The position numbers and the translations under genes are program-made. A DNA stretch of 64,000 nucleotides from positions 1-64,000 of the forward strand of contig NZ_RSCL01000010.1 of the NCBI RefSeq assembly GCF_003991905.1, read 5' to 3'. Of this stretch, positions 24,601-34,972 are shown in pieces (the stretch's first letter is position 1; each line of letters begins with the position of its first letter). The notes below the pieces were generated by a model that saw only the letters and a list, made by a program, of their open reading frames with translations, searched no databases and was not told where the DNA came from. Origin of the DNA: Dulcicalothrix desertica PCC 7102. GTDB taxonomy: Bacteria > Cyanobacteriota > Cyanobacteriia > Cyanobacteriales > Nostocaceae.

Positions 24601-27057
24601 ATGTTTGAACACTTCACTTCCCAAGCCATTCGGGTAATCATGTTAGCTCAGGAGGAGGCACGCCGCCTGGGGCACAATTTCGTCGGCACTGAGCAAATTC
24701 TCCTCGGGCTAATTGGAGAAGGAAACGGTGTTGCCGCCAAAGTGCTTTTGGACATGGGCGTTACCCTCAAAGATGCGCGTCGCGAAGTCGAGAAGATTAT
24801 TGGTCGAGGTTCTGGGTTCGTACCACCAGAGATTCCTTTTACCCCTAAAGTTAAAAGTTTATTTGAGCAAGCTTTTAAAGAAGCACGTACACTAGGCAAC
24901 AATTACATTAGCACTGAACATTTACTCTTAGGTTTAACTGACGCAGGCGAAGGTGTTGCAGCTAAAGTACTACAAAATTTGGGTATTGACCTTAAAGAAG
25001 TTCGCACTGCTGTAATTCGCCGTTTAGGTGAAGAAGTAGCAGTGGCGCCGGGTGCTAGTAGTAGCGGTACCGGGCGTCGCAACCAGCAAAATCTTACTAT
25101 TGAAGAATTTGGTAAGAACTTGACCAAGCTAGCGCAAGAAGGCAAGCTTGACCCAGTTGTTGGTCGTGACAAAGAAATCGAGCGTACCGTTCAAATTCTC
25201 GGCCGTCGTACCAAGAACAATCCTGTATTAATAGGAGAACCTGGTGTTGGTAAAACAGCTATTGCCGAAGGTTTGGCGCAGCGTATTATCAACCAAGATG
25301 TTCCTGATATTTTGATGGGCAAGCAGGTTGTTAGCCTTGATATGGGCTTACTTGTTGCAGGTACACGCTTCCGTGGCGACTTTGAAGAGCGTCTTAAGAA
25401 AATCATGGAGGAAATCCGCACAGCCGGAAATATCATCCTCGTGATTGATGAAATTCACACTTTGGTAGGCGCCGGTGGAGTTGAAGGTGGCATGGATGCT
25501 GCCAATATTCTGAAACCAGCGTTAGCACGTGGCGAACTACAGTGTTTAGGCGCCACAACCCTCGATGAGTATCGTAAGCACATCGAGCGTGATGCAGCAT
25601 TAGAGCGAAGATTCCAGCCAATTATGGTTGGTGAACCTTCAGTCCAAGAAACCATCGAGATATTATATGGTTTGCGCTCGGTATACGAGCAGCATCACCG
25701 CGTTACTATTTCTGATGAAGCTTTACTAGCTGCCGCTACATTATCTGATAGATATATTTCCGACCGTTTCTTACCTGACAAAGCTATCGACTTAATTGAC
25801 GAAGCAGGTTCGCGCGTGCGTTTGCGGAACTCACAAAACGCTGCAAGTCGTGAAATTAAACGCGAATTATTATTAGTCAGTAAAGATAAACAACAATCTG
25901 TTCGTGTTCAAGACTTTGATAAAGCAGGAACACTGCGTGATAAAGAACTTGAGCTTGAAGAACAACTTAAAGCTGAAGAAAATGGCTTTATTAGTAACCC
26001 CACTGTTGACGAAGAAGACATTGCACAAATTGTTGCTTCGTGGACTGGTGTTCCTGTCAACAAGCTTACAGAGTCTGAATCTGAAATGCTGTTGCACCTC
26101 GAAGATACATTGCACCAGCGTTTAATTGGACAAGAGCAAGCTGTTACCGCAGTTTCTCGTGCCCTGCGACGCGCGCGCGTTGGTTTGAAAAATCCAAATC
26201 GACCAATTGCCAGCTTTATCTTCTCAGGTCCAACTGGTGTAGGTAAGACCGAGTTAGCAAAATCTTTGGCAGCATATTTCTTCGGCGCCGAAGATGCGAT
26301 GATTCGTCTTGACATGTCTGAGTACATGGAACGTCACACCGTTTCCAAACTCATCGGCTCGCCTCCAGGTTATGTAGGCTACGATGAAGGCGGACAACTT
26401 ACCGAAGCAATTCGCCGCAAACCTTATACAGTGGTGCTATTTGACGAAATCGAAAAAGCGCACCCCGATGTATTTAATATGTTGCTGCAATTGCTTGATG
26501 ACGGACAGCTTACCGATGCGAAAGGTAGAAAAGTGGACTTCAAAAACACTTTAATTATCTTGACATCGAACATTGGTTCCAAAGTCATCGAAAAAGGTGG
26601 TGGTGGTTTAGGGTTCCAGTTTGAAGATGCAGCTGAAGCGAGCTACAACCGCATCAAGAACTTGGTCAACGAAGAACTCAAAGCTTTCTTCCGTCCAGAA
26701 TTTCTCAACCGTCTTGACGACATTATTGTCTTTACTCAACTTAACAAAGACGAAGTTAAGCAAATCGCTGACATTATGCTTAAAGACGTTTCTAACCGTC
26801 TAATTGAAAAAGGTATTACCCTCGAAGTTACTGAGCGCTTCAAAGATCGCGTGGTACAAGAAGGTTATGACCCAAGCTATGGCGCCAGACCATTACGTCG
26901 AGCTATTATGCGTCTGTTAGAAGACTCATTAGCCGAAGCAATGCTCTCTGGTCAAGTTGTCGATGGAGACAAAGCAGTAGTTGATGTTGACGATGATGGT
27001 CAAGTAAGAGTCAGAAAATTAGAAAAACCTGAGTTGCTTTTAGCTAACGTTGGCTAA
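24601..27057 (+). CDS. clpC: ATP-dependent Clp protease ATP-binding subunit ClpC
   Basis: ClpC is the HSP100 unfoldase that feeds substrates to ClpP. The ATG at 24601 ([20 protein letters not shown]) is the conserved start; an upstream ATT-to-ATG extension is not conserved. Order: Clp N-domain (1-145), first AAA with GEPGVGKT near 212, the UVR-containing M-domain ([14 protein letters not shown] near 428), second AAA with GPTGVGKT near 543, and the C-terminal ClpB-D2 small domain. The 818-residue length and GFGFQ-like loop (GLGFQFE, ClpP-binding region) are typical. GGGAGG lies 13 bases upstream. It is monocistronic with a strong terminator. Confidence 0.97.
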   Translation: MFEHFTSQAIRVIMLAQEEARRLGHNFVGTEQILLGLIGEGNGVAAKVLLDMGVTLKDARREVEKIIGRGSGFVPPEIPFTPKVKSLFEQAFKEARTLGNNYISTEHLLLGLTDAGEGVAAKVLQNLGIDLKEVRTAVIRRLGEEVAVAPGASSSGTGRRNQQNLTIEEFGKNLTKLAQEGKLDPVVGRDKEIERTVQILGRRTKNNPVLIGEPGVGKTAIAEGLAQRIINQDVPDILMGKQVVSLDMGLLVAGTRFRGDFEERLKKIMEEIRTAGNIILVIDEIHTLVGAGGVEGGMDAANILKPALARGELQCLGATTLDEYRKHIERDAALERRFQPIMVGEPSVQETIEILYGLRSVYEQHHRVTISDEALLAAATLSDRYISDRFLPDKAIDLIDEAGSRVRLRNSQNAASREIKRELLLVSKDKQQSVRVQDFDKAGTLRDKELELEEQLKAEENGFISNPTVDEEDIAQIVASWTGVPVNKLTESESEMLLHLEDTLHQRLIGQEQAVTAVSRALRRARVGLKNPNRPIASFIFSGPTGVGKTELAKSLAAYFFGAEDAMIRLDMSEYMERHTVSKLIGSPPGYVGYDEGGQLTEAIRRKPYTVVLFDEIEKAHPDVFNMLLQLLDDGQLTDAKGRKVDFKNTLIILTSNIGSKVIEKGGGGLGFQFEDAAEASYNRIKNLVNEELKAFFRPEFLNRLDDIIVFTQLNKDEVKQIADIMLKDVSNRLIEKGITLEVTERFKDRVVQEGYDPSYGARPLRRAIMRLLEDSLAEAMLSGQVVDGDKAVVDVDDDGQVRVRKLEKPELLLANVG

Positions 27058-27080
27058 ATTGTAACTTCAACTAACACTGA

Positions 27081-27107
27081 GGGTACGGCGCCGCCGTACC
27101 CTTTTTT
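27081..27107 (+). terminator. Terminator of clpC
   Basis: GGGTACGGC and GCCGTACCC form a perfect stem around GGCGCC, followed by TTTTTT, 24 bases after the clpC stop. Confidence 0.95.
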
Positions 27108-27238
27108 GTTGTTGTGGCACAGCCCGGAAAGCCTGTGGATTCACTATGTCTCTTTTTTACCACAATCTGAAGGGATACGATTATGATTTGACTATAAAGG
27201 CACCTTTGTATATTATTCTGAATTCAAATTCTTCTTGT

Positions 27239-27352
27239 GGAACAGGCATCCTTGCCTGTGATTTAAATTGTAATGTTTTATTGATTTGGGTTGGGGCGGG
27301 TTTAGTTTAATTGTAATGTGTGTTGAAGTTTGTCGATTAACCCGCCCCTACC
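27239..27352. repeat. Intergenic repeats: AGGCATCCTTGCCT hairpin and GGGGCGGGTT inverted repeat
   Basis: ACAGGCATCCTTGCCTGT (27243-27260) is a small palindrome shared with 36225-36240. Then TTGGGGCGGGTTTAG (27291) faces TTAACCCGCCCCTAC (ending 27352), the third copy of the family at 7650 and 20784. It follows the murF stop. Confidence 0.8.
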
Positions 27353-27356
27353 GTAT

Positions 27357-28712
27357 TTAACAATTACATTCGGCACGTAATTGGTTTACTACTTTTTCTA
27401 ATCCTACTGAATGCGCTGCTTTAAATAATAAACGGTCACCTGCTTGTACATATGACTTTAAGCGCGTCACCATTTCTGTATGGCATGTAAAGCACTCAGA
27501 TGGTATTCCTTCTGCACTCTTAACTATTGTTTCGGCATCTTGTCCGTCAATTAATACCATGAGCGCGTCTAAATTGAGATTTTTTACCATTTCACCAACG
27601 CGCTGATGTAATTGATGCGAACGTTCACCTAATTCTTTCATGGCGCCTAATACTGCAATATGGCGCCTACCTGGTGTTTCTGCCAGTAAATTCAATGCTG
27701 CTAACATTGCTTCTGGTGCCGCATTATATGTCTCATCCAAAATTACCACATCGTTGGGTAACATAAACTGCTGCGAACGTCCAGATGGCATGTTAACTTC
27801 TACACCTGATTGTAACGACGTAAAGCTAATATCAAGCACTTTTGCTACAGCCAAAGCAGCTAAATAGTTAGTTGCATTATGGCGCCCAGCTAAGGGTAAA
27901 GGTAATTGTATTCCGGCAACTTCGATAGTATGATTATCGATTAAACTGCCTTGAATATCACCACCCGATAATCCATAGGTAATAACTTCACCCTGCCACA
28001 CTTTTGCAGCAACTTCCATCAACAACGGGTTATCGTGGTTGAGAATAGCTACACCGTCAGTTGGCATTTCGGCTAATAACTCACACTTTGCTTGGGCAAT
28101 AGCTTCTTCAGAACCAAGTAACTCAATATGCGCGGTTCCCACATTTGTAATTACTCCAATTGTCGGACGTGCAATATGCGTTAAATCAGCAATCTGCCCC
28201 ATTCCACGCATTGCCATTTCAATCACAGCAAAATCGTGTTCTTTGCCAACTTCTAATAAAGTCTTTGGTACACCAATTTCATTATTAAAGTTCGCGTATG
28301 TTTTGTGAACCTTTCCTTGTGTCGCCAAAACCGCAGCTATTAACTCTTTAGTAGTAGTTTTACCTACAGAACCAGTTACACCAATCACTGGAATATCAAG
28401 GCTATCGCGCCACCAACGCGCAATATTTTGGTACGCTGTTAATGTATTTTTTACTTGGAGTACAGGCAACCCTTGATTCTCATACTCAAAATCAACGATT
28501 GCTGCAATGGCGCCAAATTCAATAGCCATAGACACAAACTTATGTCCATCAAACTTTTCACCGCGTAAAGCTACAAATACCTCACCAGGTTTAATTAACC
28601 TAGTGTCTGTTTGTATACCTATACTTATATTATTTAATGCTGTACTCGATACATTTAAAGGCTTGGCGCCAGTAGCTTCAATTAACTTTGTGAGGGTGGC
28701 AGAACAGGACAT
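27357..28712 (-). CDS. murF: UDP-N-acetylmuramoyl-tripeptide--D-alanyl-D-alanine ligase
   Basis: MurF adds D-Ala-D-Ala to the UDP-MurNAc tripeptide, the last cytoplasmic step of the muropeptide. The Mur ligase N-domain contains DTRLIKPGEVFVALRGEKFDGH (about 36-57). The ATP loop is GVTGSVGKTTTKEL near 110, MRGMGQI and NVGTAHIELLGS near 175-200, the D-Ala-D-Ala ligase motif DETYNAAPEAM near 325 and LGAMKELGERS near 352. The length of 451 is normal. It stands alone on the minus strand, with no other mur genes nearby. Confidence 0.96.
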   Translation of the reverse strand: MSCSATLTKLIEATGAKPLNVSSTALNNISIGIQTDTRLIKPGEVFVALRGEKFDGHKFVSMAIEFGAIAAIVDFEYENQGLPVLQVKNTLTAYQNIARWWRDSLDIPVIGVTGSVGKTTTKELIAAVLATQGKVHKTYANFNNEIGVPKTLLEVGKEHDFAVIEMAMRGMGQIADLTHIARPTIGVITNVGTAHIELLGSEEAIAQAKCELLAEMPTDGVAILNHDNPLLMEVAAKVWQGEVITYGLSGGDIQGSLIDNHTIEVAGIQLPLPLAGRHNATNYLAALAVAKVLDISFTSLQSGVEVNMPSGRSQQFMLPNDVVILDETYNAAPEAMLAALNLLAETPGRRHIAVLGAMKELGERSHQLHQRVGEMVKNLNLDALMVLIDGQDAETIVKSAEGIPSECFTCHTEMVTRLKSYVQAGDRLLFKAAHSVGLEKVVNQLRAECNC

Positions 28713-28859
28713 CTTGCTTGGATTTATTTCAGAGGTTCGTTTTTTTATATTCCAGCGTCAGTGAATAACGCAAGGATAAAAGTCCTTAAATCCTATATTC
28801 TTTTACTTAATATAGGAAGTGTAGAGGTTAACATTCTTACTTTAATTTGTCAAAGTCTT

Positions 28860-28931
28860 GGCAGCGGATGCAACGGATGTAACGGATGAAATATGAAAAA
28901 TCATCCGCTACACCCGTTCTTATCCGTTGCC
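28860..28931. repeat. Compact inverted pair of 9-bp tandem repeats (ATCCGTTAC family)
   Basis: GGCAGCGGATGCAACGGATG and ATCCGCTACACCCGTTCTTATCCGTTGCC are separated by about 20 bases, the shortest spacing in the window. It abuts the stop of the TerB-like gene. Confidence 0.85.
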
Positions 28932-28932
28932 A

Positions 28933-29376
28933 TTAGCCGCGATTTTTGATTAACATGACCTCGATAATTTGAGTTGCAACTTCGCTGTCTAAACTTAAAG
29001 CTTGGTACAAGTCGTCTAAAAATTCCTTTTCTTCTATAGCAACAACTCCATCCGCTAAAATTAAATCGGTCGCAACGGCAAACGCTGACTCCCGCATGTC
29101 GTAAGGTAAAGACTCCTTAGCAACATCGAACAAACCATTTATTCCTTCATGACGTAAAATACCCAAAAGCTTATCAAACATCCGTTGCATTACATCGTTT
29201 GAGTAGCTGCGGTATAACTTCATCCGAAACAAGGTAGCAGTTAGAGCGCGCATTTCATCTTCAGAGAGATATCCATCAGACGCAATAGCAGACAAAGTAA
29301 TAGCAGCAAAAGCTTCTGCCGGAGTCATCAATTCTTTTACCGTATTATTACCGAGTACTTTGTCAAATAAACCCAT
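28933..29376 (-). CDS. TerB-like (tellurite resistance family) protein
   Basis: The start at MGLFDKVLG (29376) is preceded by AAGGATAACACTAAA and matches the N-terminus of related proteins. The 147-residue all-helical protein has the TerB-type duplicated acidic pattern: SAIASDGYLSEDEM (about 35) and TDLILADGVVAIEEKEFL (about 108), each with Asp/Glu clusters proposed to bind metal. TerB-like proteins are often linked to stress responses; a real role in tellurite resistance is not implied. A broken paralogue lies directly upstream. Confidence 0.82.
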   Translation of the reverse strand: MGLFDKVLGNNTVKELMTPAEAFAAITLSAIASDGYLSEDEMRALTATLFRMKLYRSYSNDVMQRMFDKLLGILRHEGINGLFDVAKESLPYDMRESAFAVATDLILADGVVAIEEKEFLDDLYQALSLDSEVATQIIEVMLIKNRG

Positions 29377-29534
29377 TTTAGTGTTATCCTTTTCTTGGAA
29401 ATATTTCAAGATGACATTACACTTGTTATATGGCTGGCAAGCGTCGTAACTTGTGCAATGTCTTTTTTCTGGTAATCTCAGTATTCCCTAAATTAAGTAA
29501 AAACTAACACCATGAGTTAAGTATGAGTAAATTA

Positions 29535-30013
29535 TTAACCCCGATTCTCGATTATCATGACTTTTACAATTCGTGTAGCCGTTTTGTCTGATATATTTAG
29601 GCTTTGATATAAATCGTCTAAAAAGTCGTCTAAAAAGCTTTGTTCAAGTTCTGTAACATAACCGTCCGATAATACCAAGTCGGCAGCTACAGCAAATACT
29701 GTTTCTTGAAGAGAGTAGGGTAAAGAATTTTTGGCTGCATTGATTAATGCGGCAACACATAAAGCGTCGAAGCATTCCCAGGAGTTTATCAAACATCCTA
29801 TATATCACGTCATTGGAAAAACTTCATTTTAGATAGCGCTAACGAAATTCCGCGCGCTTCATCATCTGACAAATAACCATCACAAGCTTTTGCTGCCAAA
29901 CTTATTGCTGCAAAGGCCACCGCAGGACTAAGTGCCTCTGTAACTTTACTTTGAACGCCACCGAAAAATATCTTATCAAATAAGCCTATCGTTGCTTGCT
30001 GCGTGTAAGACAT
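29535..30013 (-). pseudogene. Broken TerB-like paralogue
   Basis: GLFDKIFFGG... and KACDGYLSDDEARGISLAL (30013-29810) match the first half of the gene at 28933. After KMKFF the frame shifts. SNDVIYRMFDKLLGMLR can be read in the next frame, then a second shift leads to NSLPYSLQETVFAVAADLVLSDGYV and ...VMIIENRG (to 29535). A 12-base in-frame duplication doubles the FLDD motif. Two frameshifts make it non-functional, though the reading is otherwise well kept, so inactivation is recent. Confidence 0.85.
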
Positions 30014-30232
30014 CGAAATAGCATTGCTTGTTTACCCAGAAGGTTTTACTAAGACCAACTGCTTTATCTGACTTTCACACCTAATATTCCCAGCACCACA
30101 GCTAGGCAAACACCAGGGAAGCAACAATTATGATACAAAAGTTAAGTGTACTTTTGTACTTATGTAGTTTTGTTAAGATAGAATCAAAGTTGGGGATGAG
30201 AATGCCCTTTTTTTTGAGTCTGCTGTTATTAC

Positions 30233-30370
30233 TTAGCGGTCGCTTGCCTTCTCTATTGATTCGATTACTGCTAAACCGATACCAGAAGCTGCCACAAGTA
30301 GTATCGCAGAAGCCAAAAAAGCATTGACAAGAATCCGGAGCGCATCATCGAAGAAAATATAGCTGTCCAT
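30233..30370 (-). CDS. Small single-span membrane protein
   Basis: The ATG at 30370 is preceded by GAGGATAAAACA. The 45-residue product has an acidic N-terminus (MDSYIFFDDAL), one membrane helix (LVNAFLASAILLVAASGIGLAVI) and a charged tail EKASDR. A clear ribosome site, hydrophobic profile and stop make it a credible small gene. The family is not recognised; possibly it joins the neighbouring TerB-like locus. Confidence 0.55.
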   Translation of the reverse strand: MDSYIFFDDALRILVNAFLASAILLVAASGIGLAVIESIEKASDR

Positions 30371-30506
30371 TGTTTTATCCTCAATTGTGTAAGTGAACTG
30401 GTAGTATTTATTCCTCCACACCCAGAGCATTCAATTCCGTTAAAAATTTGCTCTTAGGGGTATCTTAACAAAACTTCAAATAAATCATAACGCAATTTTC
30501 AGAAAA

Positions 30507-30532
30507 TCATCCTAAAGAGAGGATGACTTTTT
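30507..30532. terminator. Hairpin, possible bidirectional terminator
   Basis: TCATCCT (30507-30513) and AGGATGA (30520-30526) form the stem. A T-run follows on the plus strand and AAAA precedes it, which would give a T-run on the minus strand too. Confidence 0.55.
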
Positions 30533-30653
30533 CATGAGATTTTGTTATGTGTCATACTAGGTACACTTGTGTTTAAAAAACTATTGATGATTTTTATCAG
30601 TATTATCAATGAAGACAATGAAGTTTAAATAATTACAAAAAATCTATGTTAAA

Positions 30654-31037
30654 TTGCGTATTAATTTATTAAAAACAGAAATCATTACAAATCGACTTTT
30701 GCTCAAACCAATAGCTATGCAGTATAAGAGCGAGATTTTTAGAGAATTTACAAATGAAATAGCTATTTATATGACTCCTAGACCTGCGATTGACATATTT
30801 GAGACAGAATCGTTTATTAATGAATCTATAATTGGTCTGGCTGAAGGGTCTAATCTCCAACTCGTAATTATAAAAAAAGATACACAAGAGTTTCTAGGCT
30901 GTACTGGAATTCATAATCTTAACGCGAAGGCGCGAGAAAAACAAATAAAAGGTTGGTTACGCGAAAAAAAGATTGCTTTAATTGAGTCGATAAACCCAAC
31001 GTGGAAAGATTTAAGTGATGGTTGGTATGACAGCTAG
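30654..31037 (+). pseudogene. Chimeric remnant: GNAT N-terminus joined to GIY-YIG C-terminus
   Basis: Residues 1 to about 88 read as the first half of a ribosomal-protein-type GNAT acetyltransferase (TNRLLLKPIAMQYKSEIF, LQLVIIKKDTQEFLGCTGIHNLN). At the point where the acetyl-CoA motif should follow, the sequence changes to KAREKQIKGWLREKKIALIES and NPTWKDLSDGW. That is the conserved C-terminal end of GIY-YIG nuclease-family proteins. Neither half is complete. The ORF is open for 127 codons but is best read as a recombination scar. The start codon GTG/TTG choice is uncertain. Confidence 0.7.
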
Positions 31038-31075
31038 CTTTTCAAAGTCTGTTTTGAGTATGATTCTTAGGCGCC

Positions 31076-31178
31076 TGTCAAGTGTGATGCTGAACGTAGT
31101 GAAGCATCTTACACGTTGTCAATATATACGAATATTCTGCACTTTGCCTAGATGTTTCGCTGCGCTCAACATGACAGG
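31076..31178. repeat. Intergenic inverted repeat (GATGCTGAACG/CGCTCAACATGACA)
   Basis: GTGATGCTGAACGTAGTGAAG with CATCTTACACG faces AGATGTTTCGCTGCGCTCAA with CATGACAGGTGTG. This is a widespread bacterial intergenic hairpin element. It overlaps the end of the FAD monooxygenase gene region. Confidence 0.8.
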
Positions 31179-31184
31179 TGTGTG

Positions 31185-32282
31185 TTATTGGGTTGTTTGA
31201 AGTTTTTTGGTACGTCCTGTTTTTTGGCTCTTTTCTCGGCTGGTTCGCTGTAATTCATGTATGATTGGCAGACGGTCTTGTTCAAATGTTGCTAGTGCTT
31301 CGTCAATTGCTGTTGATGATGTTAGGTAGTTTGTGAATGCTACAGCGTCTTCGAGTCCACTACTCATTCCTTGCGCTCTTGATGGACTTTTTGCGTGTGC
31401 TGCATCTCCTAATATTATTACTCGGCCAGCAACTATGTGCTGCATGGGGTTGATGTCATAGGAGTAGCGACAAACTATGTTTTCTTGCGGTGTCATTTCA
31501 ATAGTTTGACGGATGGTGTCGGGGAGTTTTGCTAACTCTTCAGGTGGCATTTGAGTATTTTTTGGTGCGTGTAGTCCTTTTTCATCTTCTGGTTGTTCGC
31601 ATTCGGTGAAAAATCCCCAGTGACAGCGGTTTTGACCGATATTAAATGCGTTTGCGTAAATACCGTGTGCGCGCATGAATACTATAAACTCTCCTTCTGA
31701 GAAAATATGATTGTTCGGCGCAATTCCTCGCCATACAGCATCTCCGAGGTAAGATGGTTGAATATCTGGTTCTACGAAACTCCGCACTTTGGAATTTAAT
31801 CCATCTGTACCAATTAATAAGTCTCCTTCCCAAGATTGACCGTTACGAAATTTTGCTGTTACTTTACCGTTGTTTGACTCTACAGATTCTAAACTATGGT
31901 CAAAGTATAAGTTTTCGGGATTTATCCGTCTTAGTAATGCTTTTGCTATATCTTCTCGATGCACAACAACAGCAGGAAAACCATTTTCTGCTTCTGCTTC
32001 TGCTGCTGAGTTAGAAAATGCTAGTTCACCTTTGAGGTTACGAAATTCGTATGTACTAACCTTTATTCCTGCTTGAATAATTTCATTGCTGAGTTCTTTG
32101 TCATACATTGACAAAGCTTGCAATCCACTAGTAATCATCAAAATACCACATCCATCTACTCTTGGTTTCGGCGCCCGTTCAAATAAACAAACGTCAAATC
32201 CACGGCTTTTAAGTAATATGGTCAGATACAAACCAGTAGTACCACCACCGACTATTCCAATTTTTGTTTGTGTTGAAATCAT
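31185..32282 (-). CDS. FAD-dependent monooxygenase
   Basis: The 365-residue protein is a class A flavin monooxygenase of the UbiH/PHBH group. GIVGGGTTGLYLTILLKSRGFDV (residues about 9-31) is the GxGxxG FAD motif. LLIGTDGLNSKVR near 155 is the DG motif, and GRVIILGDAAHAKSPSRAQGMSSGLEDA near 290 is the GD motif. The substrate is unknown. Relatives act on aromatic compounds or, in the zeaxanthin epoxidase line, on carotenoids. It is a single gene with no obvious operon partner. Confidence 0.88.
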   Translation of the reverse strand: MISTQTKIGIVGGGTTGLYLTILLKSRGFDVCLFERAPKPRVDGCGILMITSGLQALSMYDKELSNEIIQAGIKVSTYEFRNLKGELAFSNSAAEAEAENGFPAVVVHREDIAKALLRRINPENLYFDHSLESVESNNGKVTAKFRNGQSWEGDLLIGTDGLNSKVRSFVEPDIQPSYLGDAVWRGIAPNNHIFSEGEFIVFMRAHGIYANAFNIGQNRCHWGFFTECEQPEDEKGLHAPKNTQMPPEELAKLPDTIRQTIEMTPQENIVCRYSYDINPMQHIVAGRVIILGDAAHAKSPSRAQGMSSGLEDAVAFTNYLTSSTAIDEALATFEQDRLPIIHELQRTSREKSQKTGRTKKLQTTQ

Positions 32283-32440
32283 ATAAATATTACTATTACT
32301 GCTTCAAAGATAAGCTCATCTACACGAATAAGCAGCATTATTTCGCAACTTTTTATTAATTTTTATTGACAAATTTTCCTCTGCGCTCTTATATCTTTAT
32401 TTTTTACCACGGAGACGCAGAGGACACAAAGAAAGAGTTT

Positions 32441-33229
32441 TTAAAGTGAGAATAATTCTAGTTTCACGTTAGAGAAGGCGCCGCTATCATCATAGTTAAC
32501 CACAAGTTGTTGTAGGTGCAATGCTGTCATAAAACAATTGGCAACGATAGTAAACTTGTTCTGAGAAGTTATTCGACTAGGACAGCTTACGGAAATACCG
32601 CTGGGTAAAAAGAAGTTTTTATTACCTTCGATAGGAAAATGCAACTGCGTTTTTACTGAATCAGAAACCTGTAAATCTGGTGACATTGTTATTGAAGTGC
32701 CTTGCCAATTACCTCCAAAATCCCTTTCGGCGCATAAATTCATTTCATCTGTCCATTGCTGAACCTGCGAACCATTAATGTCTTCGCGAATACATACTGT
32801 TCTAATTAAATTGCCTTCACCATCGTAGTGTGTTGTTACACTATTACGACCATTTTCTACTTTCAGCAATAATTCAACCGCGAAATTAATGCCTACTTCA
32901 AATTCCTTTTTAAACCATACAGCGGCGCCTTGGTCAAAAAACAGAGTCCGCATCGATGGAATTGCTTCGTGACATAAACCATCAGCTAAGTTATTCGATT
33001 TTTTGTTAATTTGCCATGTTTTCTCAACTATTTTACCGTCAGGGTATTTATATTCGTTGTTCTGAATCACCTGAGTTTGTTCTTGGTTGCCACAAAAACT
33101 TCTCAAACTTTCAAAATATTCAAACATTTCGCCTTGAGGTGAATACTTTGTGCAAACACCTTGCCAGTCTTGCAAATGGTGTACAAAGAAATTATTCCAG
33201 TTTTTCTCTCGTAAATCTGTAATAATCAT
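32441..33229 (-). CDS. DUF3598 family protein
   Basis: This 262-residue cytoplasmic protein belongs to the cyanobacterial DUF3598 family. [20 protein letters not shown] at the start, [13 protein letters not shown] near residue 103 and [13 protein letters not shown] near the end are typical. The family is thought to have a lipocalin-like beta-barrel fold; no enzyme activity is known. It is divergent from ureE with only 25 bases between the start codons, so the promoters of each must lie within the other's 5' coding region. Confidence 0.8.
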   Translation of the reverse strand: MIITDLREKNWNNFFVHHLQDWQGVCTKYSPQGEMFEYFESLRSFCGNQEQTQVIQNNEYKYPDGKIVEKTWQINKKSNNLADGLCHEAIPSMRTLFFDQGAAVWFKKEFEVGINFAVELLLKVENGRNSVTTHYDGEGNLIRTVCIREDINGSQVQQWTDEMNLCAERDFGGNWQGTSITMSPDLQVSDSVKTQLHFPIEGNKNFFLPSGISVSCPSRITSQNKFTIVANCFMTALHLQQLVVNYDDSGAFSNVKLELFSL

Positions 33230-33254
33230 GTTTAAACCTCGAAATTTGTTAAAA

Positions 33255-33698
33255 ATGTTAACAGTTACACGGCGCCAACCACCGAACCCAGATGTGGTAG
33301 TAACTCTAACACTAGCGCTGACAGCAGAAGAACGTACTCGTAGTCGTCACCGTTTTGAGACGGAAGATGGTAAAACTGTGTTTTTACGTTTACCGCGCGG
33401 GACTGTGTTACAGGATGGTGATATTTTACTTGATGAAACTAATGAAATCAGAGTCAGAATTGTTGCGAAACCTGAAGCTGTAATTACAGTTACGGCGCAT
33501 CATGAGATAGATTTACTCCGCGCGGCTTATCATTTAGGTAATCGTCATGTGCCCGTTGAAATTACTCCTCAGTATTTACGATTGGCGCCTGATAGTGTTT
33601 TACAATCAATGCTTGAACACTTGGGATTACACGTAATACCTGAAATCTCAACATTTTATCCAGAAACTGGTGCTTATGGACACCATCATCACGAATAA
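33255..33698 (+). CDS. ureE: Urease accessory protein UreE (nickel chaperone)
   Basis: UreE delivers Ni2+ to urease. The start at 33255 (MLTVTRRQ) gives 147 residues, the family norm; further upstream codons are unlike UreE. The N-domain has [28 protein letters not shown], and the metal domain carries [13 protein letters not shown] with the conserved HLGNRH nickel His. The C-terminus ends YGHHHHE, a short His tail. ureF overlaps its 3' end by 23 bases. ureABC are not in the window. Confidence 0.95.
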   Translation: MLTVTRRQPPNPDVVVTLTLALTAEERTRSRHRFETEDGKTVFLRLPRGTVLQDGDILLDETNEIRVRIVAKPEAVITVTAHHEIDLLRAAYHLGNRHVPVEITPQYLRLAPDSVLQSMLEHLGLHVIPEISTFYPETGAYGHHHHE

Positions 33699-34362
33699 TA
33701 ATCTTCTTTGGTTGTTACAGCTTGCTAGTCCAGCTTTACCTGTTGGTGCATATAGTTATTCGGAAGGCTTAGAAACGCTAACGGAACATGGTGTTATTAC
33801 ATGCCATGATACTCTCATGCACTGGCTAACTGCTGAATTACAGTATGGCGCCATTCGTTTAGAAGCAGCACTAATAGTACGTGTATATCAAGCTTTGCAA
33901 AATCAGGACTTTGCAGCACTGACACACTGGAATATGTGGTTAACAGCAGTGCGAGAAACTGAGGAGTTACGCAATAGTAGTTTGCAGATGGGACGGTCGT
34001 TAATTCAATTACTCGAAAAACTTCAGCCAGAAATTAAGATTATTAGTGATAAAGTTGGCACACTGTGTAATTATGCGGTAGCGTTTGGTATTGCTACAGC
34101 ATATTGGCATGTGGATATGAAAGCAGCGTTACTTGGTTATTTGCATAGCTGGGTAAGTAATTTAGTAACTGCTGGAGTTAAATTAATTCCTTTAGGACAA
34201 ACTACAGGTCAGCAACTATTATTAAATTTACAACCACTTTTAACGAGTGCGGTTGAAGAAGTATTACAGTTAGAAGACGATGACTTGAGTTGTTGCAGTT
34301 GGGGTGTATCCCTAGCTAGTATGCAGCATGAGACACTATATACAAGATTATTTAGAAGTTAG
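33676..34362 (+). CDS. ureF: Urease accessory protein UreF
   Basis: UreF is the GTPase-gating partner of UreG in nickel insertion into urease. [22 protein letters not shown] near residue 10 is the family hallmark. [17 protein letters not shown] near 100 and [22 protein letters not shown] near 160 are conserved helices. The ATG at 33676 is preferred to a GTG six bases earlier. It overlaps ureE and is followed after 12 bases by ureG, so the three are translated together. Confidence 0.95.
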   Translation: MDTIITNNNLLWLLQLASPALPVGAYSYSEGLETLTEHGVITCHDTLMHWLTAELQYGAIRLEAALIVRVYQALQNQDFAALTHWNMWLTAVRETEELRNSSLQMGRSLIQLLEKLQPEIKIISDKVGTLCNYAVAFGIATAYWHVDMKAALLGYLHSWVSNLVTAGVKLIPLGQTTGQQLLLNLQPLLTSAVEEVLQLEDDDLSCCSWGVSLASMQHETLYTRLFRS

Positions 34363-34374
34363 ATTATTATAATT

Positions 34375-34971
34375 ATGACTTTTAGAGTTGGGGTTGCAGG
34401 ACCAGTTGGTTCAGGGAAAACCGCGTTAGTCGATGCGCTGTGTAAGGCAATGCGCGACGAGTATAATTTAGCTGTGGTTACAAACGATATCTATACCCAA
34501 GAAGACGCGCAGTTTTTAGTTCGCTCGCAAGCACTGTCAAAAGACCGTATTTTAGGAGTAGAAACTGGTGGATGTCCTCACACTGCTATTCGTGAAGACG
34601 CTTCAATGAATTTAGCTGCTATTGAACAGTTAGAAACACGCTTTGAAAATTTGGATTTAGTCTTTTTAGAAAGCGGTGGAGATAATTTAGCAGCTACTTT
34701 TAGTCCTGAGCTAGTAGATTTAACTATTTATGTAATTGACGTTGCCGCTGGTGACAAAATTCCCCGCAAAGGTGGACCAGGTATTACTAAATCTGATTTG
34801 TTGGTGATTAATAAAATAGATTTGGCGCCTTATGTTGGCGCCGACTTAGGTGTAATGGAGCAAGATGCTAAGAAAATGCGCGGTAATAAACCTTTTATAT
34901 TTACTAATTTAAAAACTCAAGATGGATTAAACAATGTAATTAAGTTTGTTTCAATGCATGTTGGAGGTTAA
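34375..34971 (+). CDS. ureG: Urease accessory GTPase UreG
   Basis: UreG hydrolyses GTP to load Ni2+ into urease. The P-loop is [14 protein letters not shown] (residues about 9-22). [12 protein letters not shown], the metal-binding [17 protein letters not shown] (Cys-Pro-His near 66-68), [15 protein letters not shown] and the GTP-specificity motif [13 protein letters not shown] near 148 all follow in order. The length of 198 is standard. It ends the ureEFG operon. Confidence 0.97.
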   Translation: MTFRVGVAGPVGSGKTALVDALCKAMRDEYNLAVVTNDIYTQEDAQFLVRSQALSKDRILGVETGGCPHTAIREDASMNLAAIEQLETRFENLDLVFLESGGDNLAATFSPELVDLTIYVIDVAAGDKIPRKGGPGITKSDLLVINKIDLAPYVGADLGVMEQDAKKMRGNKPFIFTNLKTQDGLNNVIKFVSMHVGG

Positions 34972-34972
34972 A

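Noticed and set aside
25908-26327. 139-residue minus-strand ORF inside clpC
   Set aside because: Shadow frame opposite a well-conserved gene; Ser/Arg-rich composition is typical of antisense reading.
28933-30013. True tellurite-resistance operon
   Set aside because: Only TerB-like proteins are present; no TerC, TerD or TerZ homologue is visible nearby.
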